A stretch of DNA of 64,000 nt. Source: Atopsyche davidsoni (lineage: Eukaryota; Arthropoda; Insecta; Trichoptera; Hydrobiosidae). The DNA is taken from NCBI GenBank assembly GCA_022113835.1, contig JAILWY010000024.1, positions 4,902,501 to 4,966,500 of the forward strand, in the 5' to 3' direction. Shown here piece after piece: positions 31,809 to 42,991 of the stretch; within the stretch, counting starts at the first letter, position 1, and the number at the start of each line of letters is the position of its first letter. Both the position numbers and the translations under genes were made by a program. Under the pieces are notes generated by a model. It had not been told where the DNA came from. It did no database searches and worked only from the letters and a program-made list of their open reading frames with translations.

Positions 31809-32375
31809 CATAGGTTCTCAACGAGGGCGGTACCACCCCTAGTGGGCGCTGGAGCTTTCCAAGGGGGCGGTGGCGGGTCCAAGGGAAAATGGGGGGCGTT
31901 TTAAAGTTAATGGGGGGCGAAAAAAATATTTTATCTAGCTGTCAAAAATGTGTTTATCGTATTATTATGGCCTAAATTTCAACTGTTAAAATTTCAACCT
32001 AGTTTTATAATTAACAGTATAGGGATCTAGAATGTTTTTCAATCATATTTATTAGGTTTAATTAAAGCCTGCACAGATATTGCTTTAGATGCCGCAAATA
32101 AACAAGTACAGTGTGTCCAAAGAAAGTATCGGGTATTTGTTAGTTCAGCAAAACAAAAACTACTAGTAATCGAATATTTTTTTAATTGTTAATTATAAGT
32201 ATACAAAATGTAAAATTATTTCAAAAAGATGATGTTATCCAAATGGTGACCGTTACGCTGCTGACACTCTTCTAATCTGGAACGAAAATTGCTGATAACA
32301 CGCTAACAGGGTGTCCAAAAAGGGTGTTTTTTCTTGTCAAGAGGGCGGTGGTCAATAAAAGGTTGAGAATCTCTG
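31809..32375. mobile_element. hAT MITE with perfect 8-bp target duplication and nested Tc1 copy
   Basis: Ends CATAGGTTCTCAACGAGGGC and GGTTGAGAATCTCTG, flanked by GTCTAAGT at 31801-31808 and 32376-32383. The left interior is G-rich (GGGGGCGGTGGCGGGTCC, ATGGGGGGCGTTTTAAAG). A Tc1/mariner copy sits at 32109-32326. No transposase coding was seen. Confidence 0.8.
32109..32326 (-). mobile_element. Short Tc1/mariner copy nested in the hAT element
   Basis: Left end CAGTGTGTCCAAAGAAAGTA then TCGGGTATTTGTTAG preceded by TA. Read on the minus strand the body is the C-terminal end of the family's transposase (GTTATCCAAATGGTGACC is the complement of the GGTCACC..TTGGATAAC block). The right boundary is odd: AACAGGGTGTCCAAAAAGGG is in the same orientation as the left end, not inverted. 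Confidence 0.65.
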
Positions 32376-32383
32376 GTCTAAGT

Positions 32384-33092
32384 CTTAGAATTGTAAGAAT
32401 GTAAATAAACGCAGACTTTGTCTAGACAGTGTTCAAATACTATGATATTTTTTCACTTGCAGTATATCAATAATAGAACGGATAACAATAGAATGAAAAA
32501 AAAAAAAAATTAAATTTGAGTACAAAAAAATTAATCGCTGTTCATCGAACTTTACGCACGCACAAATGGATTTTTTTTTTAAATGAGAGACTGGGAAAAA
32601 AAACAAGAAAGTTTCAACTTCACCTGGGGCGGCCCAATATGTATATGGGTATTGTATAATACAGGAACTCGCGATAAGAGGCCGACGCGCGGTGAATACG
32701 GAGAGATTCTGATTACTGGGTGCCCCCCTCGCCTCTCCGCGCCACTGTGATAAGCCACTTTTGTGCGTGTTTTTGTATGGCCCGCCGCGGCAAGGGCGGC
32801 TCGCGGAGGGGGGGGATTTTTTTTATTTTTTCTTATTAAGTATTTTGTATGCGATTGGTGCCGTTATTGGAACGCGTTCACTGTCGCCGAGCGTCCATAT
32901 TCGGAATTGTTAAATTAAACATTGCAATCAGCGCTCTGCGTCAAGTGTAAATATTTTCCGTTTTGTATTTTCAAATTTATATTTTTTAAATGGAAAAAAC
33001 CTTGAAGTAATAACATTTTTTTCTAAATAAGTAATTATTTTATCACTGTTGGCGACAGCATCTTTATTTTTGTAACCGAACGATTTTATTAT
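32384..33092. other. GC-richer unique patch 32630-32950
   Basis: Contains CGACGCGCGGTGAATACGG, CGCCTCTCCGCGCCACTG and GGCAAGGGCGGCTCGCGGA, followed by a G-run and T-run at about 32805-32830. No ORF of interest and no repeat partner in the window. Confidence 0.35.
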
Positions 33093-33360
33093 TACTAATA
33101 TTTAAAGAAACTCTTAGAAAAATATAATCGTGATTTGCGTGGGATTTGAACCCACATCCCCTGGTTTACATGACCGGTGTACTAACCCTTGTACTAACGA
33201 ATCACTTTCGTTTATCGAGAATTTTTAACAGTCATACTCTAGATATGTACCAATGTGCCCAGGCCAACCAATATTAATAGTAATAATATAATAAACCCGT
33301 AATGCGTAATAAATACGCATCTCATCAAAAAATAGACATACGCTTTTATTATTAAAAACA
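33093..33360 (-). mobile_element. Inverted-repeat element with tRNA-Thr-like core, copy 1
   Basis: On the minus strand: outer segment GATGCGTATTTATTACGCAT..GGGTTTATT, then GGGCACATTGGTACATAT, TTAAAAATTCTCGAT, the tRNA-like core (33131-33203) and a short AATATAATCG..TTTCTAAGAGTTTCTTTAAA flank. The far end lacks the outermost segment. It is the same design as copies at 35561, 42040 and 61240. No ORF. Confidence 0.7.
33131..33203 (-). pseudogene. tRNA-Thr(UGU)-like cloverleaf in a repeat
   Basis: The minus strand folds as GATTCGT / GCAAATC (acceptor, imperfect), D-stem GTAC/GTAC, loop CATGTAA giving anticodon TGT, T-arm GTGGG TTCAAAT CCCAC. A box TAGTACAAGGG and B box GGTTCAAATCC fit polymerase III promoter consensus. 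ACCGGTCATGTAAACCAGG closely resembles the anticodon arm of animal tRNA-Thr. Since it recurs inside a repeat, I treat it as tRNA-derived, not as a working tRNA gene. Confidence 0.6.
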
Positions 33361-34370
33361 ACCTTGTTTTATTATGCGCATTTACAAAATTACGATACAT
33401 CTATGCTTTACAAAAATATTAAAATATTAAATATAAATACCCAAGTGGCTAGCAGCAGATAACTTCAATTTAATCAAGGCTTTTTAAGACGAAAGGTTCT
33501 TCAAATAAAAAATATTATAATCGCTCAGGAATTTGGATTTTCAAATTTGTTTTGATGGTATTCAGAATAATCCAGTCTGTCGTGGATAAAGTTTAATTAA
33601 AATGTATTCTACGAAAGCTTCGTAGAAATATTATTTATTTCAACGGTACGCTTTTGAAACCTGCTTTGGCTTTATAACAACGTTATTATCTATTTGTGGA
33701 AGTGTAAATTGGCGTTTTTTCAAGGAAAAAAATTATGGCTCTGCTGTTTTGGTCGCGTGTCCTCTTATTATTTTTCTGTTTCTGGAATGAATAAAGCACT
33801 CGAGTTGAATCACAATATACCGTATTTTTTCTTAAATATCAATAAAAATATTTTTGTTACGCAAGAACTGAATTGTATACAGTGCTATATTTTAGCAATA
33901 CGGTTTTTCAGAACACATCTGAAAGATAGAAATTAAATATTTGCTTAAGAGAAACTTACCGATTAGCAAGTGAGTTTTGAGAAATCTTCATAATTTTATA
34001 ATTACAATAATCCATTTACACAAAACAAAATTATATATATATACAATTATACTTTAATTATTAATCTCAAAGGCGTGGCTCGGGTAGCATACCTATATTG
34101 TATAAATACAGTACCGAATTTCCAAACCGCAGAATATCCATCTAAATCTCCTTTCATTGGTTGTACTACATCAGAGAAGAGCAGAATATGGCTGATGGAA
34201 ATCCAAAATCACCGATATTTGAACTCAAAATAATAAAACCGCTTTCAGTTAATCATTTCGATGGCTCGACCGGATATACTAGGATGTATACATTACTCTT
34301 ATTATGGTAACTGAACATTCGGTATCTAAATGAACGGTCGGGAAGAAATATTGCAAGGTATTATTTTTTA

Positions 34371-35455
34371 TTACCCTTTCGAACTTTTAAATTGGGGTGT
34401 TATTTCACAAATAACCCTAATTTTAATAAACATTCTTGAACCGTACGCATTTTTTGTCGAAAATATCACTTTAGCACTTTTGGAAACTCTGAGCTGAAAA
34501 ATTCCTTTTTCGGATACCATCTCGAAAAAACGACGTGTCTTTTGATGCAATCCATGAGTCGATCCAATTTTAGACTTCTTTAAAAGAGCGAAGTGTTGTC
34601 CCTTAAGAGCTTGCGTCATCGACGAAAACAAATGGTAGTTGGAAGGAGCAATGTCTGGGCTATATGGCAGGTGAGAAAGGACTTCCCATTTCAGCGTTTC
34701 AAGGTATGTTTTGACCGTCATGTTGCAAAATTACCTTGTCGTGCCTCTCTATCAAACACATCAATTGGGTTTGATAAAGTTACCCTGTGATGATTTTACT
34801 TGGTGGTAGCAGGTCATAGTGCACCACGTCCAATTTGTTTTACCAAATACAGATCATGACCTTTCCACCGTGAATATTCGACTTTGGCATCAATTTTGGC
34901 GTATGGCCAGGCATTTCCCATGATTTTTTGCGCTTAGGGTTATCGTGTTGGATTCATAGTTTGGCACCAGTTGCAATACGATGCAAAAACCCTTACTTTT
35001 TTAAAGCAGCTGTACACAAGTGAAAAAACGTCTCTCGTCTTCATGTCATACGGCTCCCAATATCCTACGTTTTGGACCATTCCGATGGAATTTAAGCAAA
35101 CGGATATGGCTTTTTGAGTTACTCCCAATATTTTTACGAGTTCTTCTTGCGTTTGGCAACATGGCCTCCAATTTGGCATCCTCAAACTTTTCTGGCCGCC
35201 TTTCACGCTCTTTATCATTGGTATTAAAATCACCACTTCTAAAACGTTTATACCAAAATTTACACATGAAAATCAATAAAACATGTTTCCGTAAGCTTCT
35301 CGCAGCATTTGATGGCCTTCAGCTGCACTTTTCTTCAAATGGAAGCAGAAAAGTAAGCTTTACCGCAAATTGTGTTTTGTTGGCACAAAAGTTGATATAT
35401 TCGGAGCACACAAAATATAAGTTGTTTCCTTTTCAGCGAAATTACTCATAATGAA
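34371..35455 (-). mobile_element. Mariner element remnant, nearly full length with frameshifts
   Basis: Read on the minus strand: a degenerate start near 35450; FGINVLEVVI / FWYKRFRSGDFNTNDKERER in shifted frames; CCQTQEELVKILGVTQKAIS (helix-turn-helix); GMVQNVGYWEPYDMKTRDV; a GHTPKLMPKSNIHGGKVMI-like middle; and MTVKTYLETLKWEVLSHLPY, SPDIAPSNYHLFSSMTQALK, GQHFALLKKSKIGS at the end. This is an irritans-type mariner transposase. The last aspartate region SPDIAPSNYHLF is altered (N where D is usual). Several frameshifts and stops mean no active product. Terminal inverted repeats could not be placed. Confidence 0.8.
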
Positions 35456-35560
35456 AAAGAAATCCTAATGATGGAATTATAAAATGAAGTTAGTAGCAGC
35501 ACTGTCCGTTTCGATTTTATACTAGTAACGTCATCTTTAGAAAATCCTTTAAAACCCAAT

Positions 35561-35803
35561 ATATATATGTCTATTACGGATTGGTCAATCAGATGCGTAT
35601 TTATTACCCATTGCGGGTTTATGGGCACATTGATTCATATGTAGAGTATGACTGTTAAAAATTCTCGATAAACGGAAATGATTCGTTAGTACGAGGCTTC
35701 GTACACTTCGTGGGTTCAAATCCCACACAAATCACGATTATATTTTTCTGAAAGTTTCTTTAAGTCATCTTCTATATATGAACTAATGTGCCTAATCATA
35801 TTC
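35561..35803 (+). mobile_element. Inverted-repeat element with tRNA-Thr-like core, copy 2
   Basis: It starts with the outer segment TATATGTCTATTACGGATTG, GTCAATCAGATGCGTATTTA, TTACCCATTGCGGGTTTAT, then GGGCACATTGATTCATAT, the core at 35678-35735 and TTTTTCTGAAAGTTTCTTTA, AGTCATCTTCTATATATGAA, CTAATGTGCCTAATCATATT. The core has lost the anticodon arm (GTACGAGGCTTCGTACACTT directly precedes GTGGGTTCAAATCCCACAC) but keeps the B box. This copy shows that the 5' outer segment is the inverse of the 3' segment at 61461-61520. Confidence 0.7.
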
Positions 35804-36202
35804 CTCATATATATATATATATATATACACGTACATATTATTTTAAATAAAAAATGAATTCAATGAGAATACTACGTAAGTTGGATTATTATTCCGTAGA
35901 TCTCATATGAGCAGAGAGACAAATTCGCCGAGCTCTCACCCATATATCGATTAACCCTAAAACACGACGGCAATCAAACACACCCCCGCCGCCGAGCTCC
36001 TCACGATTTTCATTAGAATCCTGAGACTTACACAATCTAATAAAACAATGGAAAACTCGAGCCAGAATTGTGGCGATAAATAACTCCGGGGTACAAAAGA
36101 ACCGGCGAGCGGGGCACCGGCACCCCCGGGACTCGGAGGGTTCGAGTCCAACTCGGGCAAAGTGCTTAAACTTCTATGAAATTTCAATTATGTTTAATTA
36201 CG

Positions 36203-36233
<31 letters not shown>

Positions 36234-39200
36234 TTCCGCTCGCCAACCGGGAACCGAGGGAATCCGGGATCAATAGGAAAGCCGACGTAATTTTTTTAAT
36301 TAACCCTAAATTGGAAATAAGACTAATTTTTAATGGATCCCTTTCTTTTGTAGCTCGGTTTTGATGTTATTAATTGGTGATCTCGTTCGTTTCGAAGCGA
36401 TGGTATTCTTTTCGTTTTAATATTTTATGTGAACGGTCGCAACTCACTTGATAATAAAACATTTTTCTCATGATTTCATGTAATATAAAATTATAATAAC
36501 GCCTAAATTTTTATTTTAAAATATATTTACGGTAAGATATGCTTTATTGCTTGGGGTGCTCCAATTACATATTTATTAATAGTCGAACAGTGATTAATGC
36601 AATTCACAAAACAGCACTAATCTTCGCACCCTTCAAAGATTATGTTTGCCATAAGTAGCAGCATCTGCTGTAGCACAAGAAGCGTTAGTTCTTAGCAGCA
36701 ATTTATTATCGCCTTGTTTCCTTAGATACCGAGTCCTGGGCCACACATTGTGCGCAACCTCTTTACTATCTGAAATGCTTTCTGAACAAATCTCCACGCC
36801 TCGTGCGAGCACTCCCGTGTGCTTAGATATTTTATGAACGAATGTACAGGGTGGCCTCTATATATTTCTAAGAAGTATCTAAATATATATTTTTGTCAAA
36901 AAGATGTGTCTAATACCCAAATTTTTATTTTTTTAATCAAACATCATTTTACAGATATTTTTGACAAAAACTACTTGTACGAATCCCATTTTATTATATA
37001 AGTAATAAAAAATTGTTGTTACAACCATTGTTTTAAGTTTCACCAATAACCTTGGTTGGCATTTTCAGGCCTTTTAAGCTATATAAAGATCGATAAGAGA
37101 CAAAACTAAAAATGTTATTTAAAAGCTGGGTTGCCTTGCTGTAATCAGCATATAAAATATTATTTCAACTACTCAAAAGTAAAAGTAAAAAGTAAAAGAT
37201 TTCATTTTTATATCAAAAAAAATTTTGAAAACTTTTCTATATTCATTTCGTTTAATGAAATAATCACATATATATTATATATTTAATAATATGTATTGGG
37301 CACAAGTTTTATAAAAAAAAATTGTTGTAAATGACCTTGGACATTTTGCAAAATATCATGTGAGTATTCTTAATGTCGCGTGGGATAAATTTTGAGATAT
37401 CTTCCATTTTGTAGTTGTAATATCCGCCTTTGTGGGGGAAACAGAACATATAATAAACCTTGTCTCTCCGCCAGAAGCCTCTGTGGATATCTTATTATAA
37501 TAAATATTACAGCCACGCACGCATACGTAAGAAACACAACGTTACAACAAACGCGAATAGCCAAACGGCTAGGTGATCACGAATCGTTTTATTTGTGAGC
37601 GCATTTGTCTTTGAGTACTTTTTCGGCAGCCGGTAAATATTTGATATACGCTTATAAATTTAAAATAATTTGTAAACTATTTAATGTGACCTTTATGATT
37701 TACATTTTTTTTTTAGATAAATAAGATTTTTTTTATATGCTTGAAGATGCCAATCCAGCATGTTGGAAAAACTGCTTTAAGAAGGATAACACTTAAAATA
37801 TTTATTTGGTAGAGAAGGTATTGTGAAAAGACTCAAGCCAAATAAATAGTATTGTAAACTATATAAGAGAGCAATATCTTGTTGATAAACATTGTATTAG
37901 ATTGTATAGAAAAACATATTTCCAAACGTTTTATCTTTGACTTTAAATAACTTGTGACGATACTAAAAACGTAACAGCATATGGCAGATCGAACAAAACT
38001 CATAACTGTACAACTATTTTATTTTATACTCAGCATTGTGGACATTGAAAAGCTTTGGCAAAAAAACAAAACAAGTAGAACTTGGCAAACAAAGCCGGAG
38101 ATCGTAGTCAACAAGCGCCCTTAGGTGGGATCGGTCCTCCCCTATTAGAGATGAATGACCGGAGGGTGGAAATCTGTATTTCAGCGAATAATATAACGGT
38201 CATTGAAAACTCACTTTGCCTGAAAAAATACCGAGAACGTGGGCAAGTGACTGAAACCAAAACCCCCAGGACTTTTTGTTTAATACAATCAAGACTATTT
38301 CATGGAATTCAGACAACAGATTTAGTGCAAAAAAAACCTTTTTCAAAATCATAAAAATTATATGAGAATAAAAATAATTTAATACTAACCCAATTTTTTT
38401 TCGAGATGAAGTATATCATAATGTAAGGGTAGAAAGTTGTGATATGCATTAAAAGTAGGCTTGATCCGAATCTCCATTCCTTTAATATCTTACCTGGAAA
38501 ATTATATTAATAATGACACCGGTGGGATCAAAAAACTTTTTAGAGATTACTTAAGCATTGTTTATTTTGTTTTTTTTTCTACTTCATCAATTTACGAACT
38601 TGAGTTTCTACTGTACATCGGTTATAATTATATAATTCCTTCTAGAAATAACTTCAGTCTATATTTTCGATGTTTCTTACGCGAAAGAAAGAAAACGAAA
38701 AACAGGCGATATTATCTTCTACCCGATACTTGTGGGTTTTAGGAGAAGGCATTGATGAAAACACAGGGGAAAACCACCCTTATTAAATGACGCACTGGAG
38801 GCCCCTTTGTCTTGGATGTTACATCTTACAGTAGTATAAATAATGGAAAGTTCTTCTAATTTATATGGCTAGGTTCTTCTCAATTTTTTTTCAAGGGTTT
38901 ATTGGTATACCAGTTGCAATTATCTAATGAAAAAACGTTATTTATTATTTAAGAATCCAAAAAAATATATCAATTATTTACGTAGTATTCTATGTACTTT
39001 GATTATTCATATTATTTACTTAAAAAAATATTATTGCTTTCAACAGCATTTGAAGACATCTGATATAATGGTATATTAATTGTTATTTAAAATTAATATT
39101 TTGAGTTATTCTGAGAACGTGAAATTATTCAAGCTTTGAATATTCATTTTCGCGTAAATTGACAAGTCTTTCTCGGCTATTTTCATTTTGATATTAATTG

Positions 39201-40156
39201 TTGTTTTGGGAATATTTAATTTTCAAGTAACTACGCTGTTAACGCTTCTCTCTTTAATTGTATGTCTTAATATCTCCGCCGAGTTCACCGATGCTTGCTC
39301 TGAAACACTTTCAAAACACAAACTTATTGAATTGTAACAAACATCGTAAGTTCCCAGAGGGACTGACGAGAAGTTACAATTATATTTATTAAAATATTTC
39401 TGCCTTAAATTTGACTGTGAAATATTCAATTTAGGACTAAATAAAAATATGAATCAAAAAATGATATAAGGATACAAGATTTGATCCCAAGCTTGTTAAT
39501 AAAAATATCAGTAAACACGTTAGTAAAAGCTTAATTTAAAAGTTGATCTCTTTGGTATTGTGTGACGCTTTTTTAATTTTGAAGAAAGCCCAAAAAAATG
39601 AGGCGAATAGAGATAAAATAATACATTTTTTTATGATGTCCTATATGTTTATGTTTGTATTGATAGTTCTGGGTACAAATTGCTTTGATACATTTGATTT
39701 TGCGATAACTTCCGGTGGCGTTTTACAAACGTAAATACCGCTCTCGAGGGGAGTTGTTTCAAAGCTCAACTTTTTAATCAGAAAAAACTTGAAGCAAAAC
39801 TGCAATGATAAGTAAAGAGGCTATTTATCACCAGGGGTGGCGGAGAATCGAAATTACTCCGCTGAAAGGTTCTATCGATTTCCATTCAATTCGCAGGACG
39901 CTTTCTTTCGAAAGGTCTGAACCAAATTAAACTTACAACACCGACTGGAGCGACACTGCCTGACAGATGAGCCTTTGTGTAAATTCACTGCAGGGAATGC
40001 CGGGAAGGAGACACGCGACTGGGGGTGAGATTTGTGATTGAAAATACTTATATAGCCTTGGGGAAGTATAAATAACGCATGATCTACTTGTCATAGATTT
40101 TTCGTTTATTTGGTATTAAGTACACATATGCAAAAAAGCATTATTTGCCCTAATAT
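35804..40156. other. No recognised gene; GC-richer patches and a long T-run
   Basis: An AT dinucleotide run (35812-35827), a GC-rich patch at 35940-36160 (with CCCCCGGGACTCGGAGGGTT then CGAGTCC, a stray B-box-like match), a T-run of more than 20 at 36205-36228, and unique patches at 36640-36830 and 39840-40010. No protein was recognised in ORFs of 60-93 codons. Confidence 0.4.
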
Positions 40157-40884
40157 AGGGTGTCCAAAAAGTTTTCAAGGATTTAACTCAAGAACGTGGT
40201 TCTAACAAGACTACTTACAATACATCCAATTAATCAATTGAAGCTGTTAACGAATTATTCCCTAGTTAGGTAATTTCACGTAGAGGCAACATCGACTGGC
40301 CTTCTCTACAAACATTGATCCACCTTGTGGGTTCATACCCAATCTTTGGCCTTCAGAGACACCAATTGGAGAGCCAATGCCGACAGGAAGACCTGAAGTC
40401 AGTGGCGAGACACCCACAGTTGATGAAGTCACTGGATGGCTTCTTGAAGCATTTTATCGGAACCAGGTGGTGTAGCTTCAGTCACTCCCATATATAGCAC
40501 AATTTCGATTGACAGGTTTGAAAAGTTTCCTCAAATTCTGATGACAAACCTTGTACATAACAAACAAGGTACCAAACCTATAAAATTAAAAAAAAAACAT
40601 CAACTGGCCTCCTAGAAGCCCCGACCTTAGCCCTCTTGACTATTTTGTATGGGGATACCTTAAAAGTAGGCTTTATGAAGAATTGAAACTAGACATCAGG
40701 TCAGAAATGGCAGCATATGTGTCAGCGTGTTATCAGCAATCTTCATTCCAGATTAGAAGAGTCCCAGCAGCGTAACGATCGCCATTTGGATAACATCATC
40801 TTTTCGAAATAATTTTCACAACAATTAAAAAAATTCTTGACTTACTGTACTAACAAATACCCAATACTCTATTTGGACACACTG
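40157..40884 (+). mobile_element. Tc1/mariner copy interrupted by a retroposed insert
   Basis: Left TAGGGTGTCCAAAAAG and right CTATTTGGACACACTG, flanked by TA. It contains the same transposase end as 27620-28177 (GAAGCTGTTAACGAATTATT, TTTCACGTAGAGGCAACATC; then SPDLSPLDYFVWGYLK from about 40617). The coding remnant is split at AACATC.ACTGGCCT by the insert at 40303-40595. Without the insert it would be about 420 bp. Confidence 0.75.
40303..40595 (+). pseudogene. Probable 5'-truncated retrocopy with poly(A) and 15-bp target duplication
   Basis: A 293-bp insert ends in an A-run (40588-40597, with ATTAAA just before) and is flanked by AACATCGACTGGCCT (40288-40302) and AACATCAACTGGCCT (40596-40610), one mismatch in 15. 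This is the signature of LINE-mediated retroposition. One frame is open from the insert start to a TAG at 40473: TNIDPPCGFIPNLWPSETPI, GEPMPTGRPEVSGETPTVDE, VTGWLLEAFYRNQVV, followed by about 115 nt of 3'-UTR-like sequence. I do not recognise the protein. Another frame is also open for 60 codons, so coding origin is inferred, not shown. A SINE is the alternative. Confidence 0.55.
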
Positions 40885-41039
40885 TATATATATATGACAA
40901 GCGATTTATTTACAGATCTACAGAACAATCTGAAATTTCTAACTTTATTGTGTTGACTGAATGTGTGTATCTTGAATGGGCTACATATAAATATGAGTCA
41001 AAATTTGCGACAAACGAAGCGAAATATCTCCGACGGATC

Positions 41040-41430
41040 GCAAAATACGTGTACGTCAAGCTTTGCAGGCAGACCGCAGCTCTTGCCGGGGGGGTGGGGG
41101 TTGAAGGGGGGGTGTTTGAATATCGCAGAAGCTACTGATCGCCGCCATCTTGCAGCCGCCATGTTGCTCGCGATGCTCCCCGCGCGCCCGTTCCAGCCGG
41201 TCCCATTTGCGCGACAGCGCCCGTTATCGGTCCGCGCGGGGATCGGCGACGTTCCGCTGCCAGAGCGTTACAACTTACACATTGTGTGAGAACGATGTGT
41301 GGAATACTCGCGGCTACTATCTCTGTTCCTTCCTTGCACTGCGATTTAGCTCACGATCGGCACAAGTGAATGCGGAGACCGCCGCGCGTCCGGTGACAAG
41401 CGAGTTTGCCACACAAACGCGGAGTCCGGG
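41040..41430. promoter_or_regulatory. CpG-rich island with tandem YY1/Pho-like motifs (candidate promoter or regulatory element)
   Basis: This is the densest CpG stretch in the window. It includes CCGCGCGCCCG-like runs (CCCCGCGCGCCCGTTCCAG), GGTCCGCGCGGGGATCGGCG and GACCGCCGCGCGTCCGGTG. GATCGCCGCCATCTTGCAGC followed by CGCCATGTTGCTCG gives two close GCCGCCAT cores, the YY1/Pleiohomeotic consensus. Several ORFs cross it (two of 108 codons) but none resembles a known protein. It could be a promoter, an untranslated first exon or an old GC-rich insertion. No TATA box or initiator can be assigned. Confidence 0.35.
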
Positions 41431-41544
41431 ATTTGGTTGTTTAAATCTATTCAAACACAAATTATCTGTAATTTAAAAAAAAAAAAGCAACATTTATTGT
41501 TAAACATAAAATACCGGATATATATTAACTTTGTTCAAGAAGAG

Positions 41545-41993
41545 TACAGGACCGTTATTGCGACCCAGAGTTGCAGGAGCTTTAAGGTTTCAACTCAAGA
41601 ACGTGGTTCATACATCCAATCAATCAATTGAAGCTGTTACCGAATTATTCCCTAATAAGGTCATTTCACGTAGAGGTAACATCAGAAGCCCCGGCCTTAG
41701 CCCTCTTGACTATTTTGTATGGGTATACCTTAAAAGTAGAGTTTGTGAGAATTAACCGATGAATCTAACGGAATTGAAACAAAACATCAGGTCGGAAATG
41801 GCAGCAATATCGAGGGCTATGTGTCAGTGTGTTATCAGCAATCTTCATTCCAGATTAGAAGAATGCCAGCAGCATAAAGATAACATTATCTTTTTGAAAT
41901 AATTTTCCATTTTGTATTAAAATAAAACTTGATTACTAGTAGCTTTTATTTTACTGAACTAACAAATACCCGATACTCTCTTTGGACACCCTA
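41545..41993 (+). mobile_element. Tc1/mariner copy, left end truncated
   Basis: It begins inside the element (GACCGTTATTGCGACCCAGA), contains the transposase end (TEAVTELFPNKVISRRGN, LSPLDYFVWVYLKSRVCEN) and finishes with the intact right end AACAAATACCCGATACTC, TCTTTGGACACCCTATA. Compared with 27620-28177 it lacks about 12 bp (AACTGGCCTCC) just before SPDLSPLDYF. Confidence 0.7.
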
Positions 41994-42039
41994 TATAAGT
42001 ATAAAATATAATAAACGTTGATTTATTGCTTGTTTAGTT

Positions 42040-42215
42040 AAAACCTGACTATCCAAAAACGATTAATGGAAGTGATTCGTTAGTACAAGGGTTAGTACAC
42101 CAGCCATGTAAGCCTGGGGATGTGGCTTCAAATCCCACAAAAATCACGATGATATTTTTCTGAGAATTTCTTTATGTGTGAACTAATGTGCCTAATCATA
42201 TAAGTAATAATCCAA
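42040..42215 (+). mobile_element. Inverted-repeat element with tRNA-Thr-like core, copy 3 (short)
   Basis: The core is at 42074-42146 (GATTCGT, TAGTACAAGGG A box, CATGTAA anticodon loop with TGT, T-arm with GCTTCAAATCCC), then CACGATGATATTTTTCTGAG, AACTAATGTGCCTAATCATA. The B box has G-to-C at GGCTTC. The outer segments are missing on both sides. Confidence 0.6.
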
Positions 42216-42264
42216 AAAACTTCAAAGTTTGAAAGCACATAAAATTCGTATATAATAGTTTTGA

Positions 42265-42485
42265 TTAATGGAACTGGTATTTATTTTGTAATACTCCATT
42301 TTACTATAATAAAATTAATCCAAATGGTTTTGAAGACTACGTTAATTTCACTATTAGCGAGAGCTCTTTCGCCGAACACGGCATCTTCAAGTCATATTCA
42401 GTCTTGAAGATGCCGTGTTCGGCGAAAGAGCTCTCGCTAATAGTGAAACTAACGTAGTCTCCAAAACCATTTGGTTTTATTATAT
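42265..42485 (-). mobile_element. Family-c foldback element, copy with short arms
   Basis: A 221-bp insertion flanked by an identical 14-bp duplication TATAATAGTTTTGA (42251-42264 and 42486-42499). The arms around 42330-42395 and 42400-42475 are near-perfect complements: ACTACGTTAATTTCAC, AGCGAGAGCTCTTTCGCCGA, ACACGGCATCTTCAAG. Each arm carries TTGAAGA, stem GCCG/CGGC, GAAAG, a hammerhead-like core with GAAAG in place of GAAAC. The single-copy tail (minus strand) is AATAAAATGGAGTATTAC-like, at the left end. No ORF. Confidence 0.65.
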
Positions 42486-42591
42486 TATAATAGTTTTGAG
42501 TTACAATTTTTTTTTTAAATTATTTAATCGCCGGTGCTCACTTCTGGACTGTATAACGACAAGGCACGCGATGTTGTATTTCATTTTCTAA

Positions 42592-42850
42592 AAATATATT
42601 ACAAGACTCGGAGATGGGGCGGCCGCACAGTGGTGCACTTTTTTCCCTGCTCGGGACACAATGCCATTGGCTCGAAGCGGCCATCTCTGGGATACTCGTA
42701 AATAAAGTCCCCGATGAAACTTCTCCAGTGCATTGTGCAGTTTGAGAAATCGTCCGCGCGCATTGGCATCCCCGAGTTTTCCCATCGCGGACATGTTGCT
42801 ATGCAAGACTTGGTGCTCCACATCGCAGGACTGCCGTCTGTCATGTGGGA
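42592..42850. other. GC-rich unique segment, no gene assigned
   Basis: CpG-rich (GGGGCGGCCGCACAG, CGTCCGCGCGCATTGGCATC). Both minus-strand frames are open (42588-42905 and 42599-42844), as is a plus frame (42733-43146). None resembles a protein I know and there are no clear splice sites. It could be an exon of an unrecognised gene, but overlapping ORFs are expected in GC-rich sequence. Confidence 0.3.
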
Positions 42851-42991
42851 ATTCAGTTTTCAATCTAATATATCGCAAGGCAGATACAGCATTAATATTA
42901 ATCACAAGTGCTGCGTTCGTTGAATTCCAGATAGTTTACGAATTTGATATTAACGCTGAGATTGACACGTCGACGAAACGAGGCCTTACAC

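Noticed and set aside
36125..36165. GGGTTCGAGTCC as a tRNA or polymerase III promoter
   Set aside because: Only the B-box-like match exists. No A box or cloverleaf; it lies in a GC-rich patch where such matches occur by chance.
35804..36240. AT dinucleotide and poly-T runs as a functional element
   Set aside because: Simple-sequence tracts of a kind seen throughout AT-rich insect introns; no adjoining structure.
40963..41476. 108-codon ORFs as protein-coding exons
   Set aside because: They lie in the CpG island, overlap in two frames and have arginine/proline/alanine-rich low-complexity composition.
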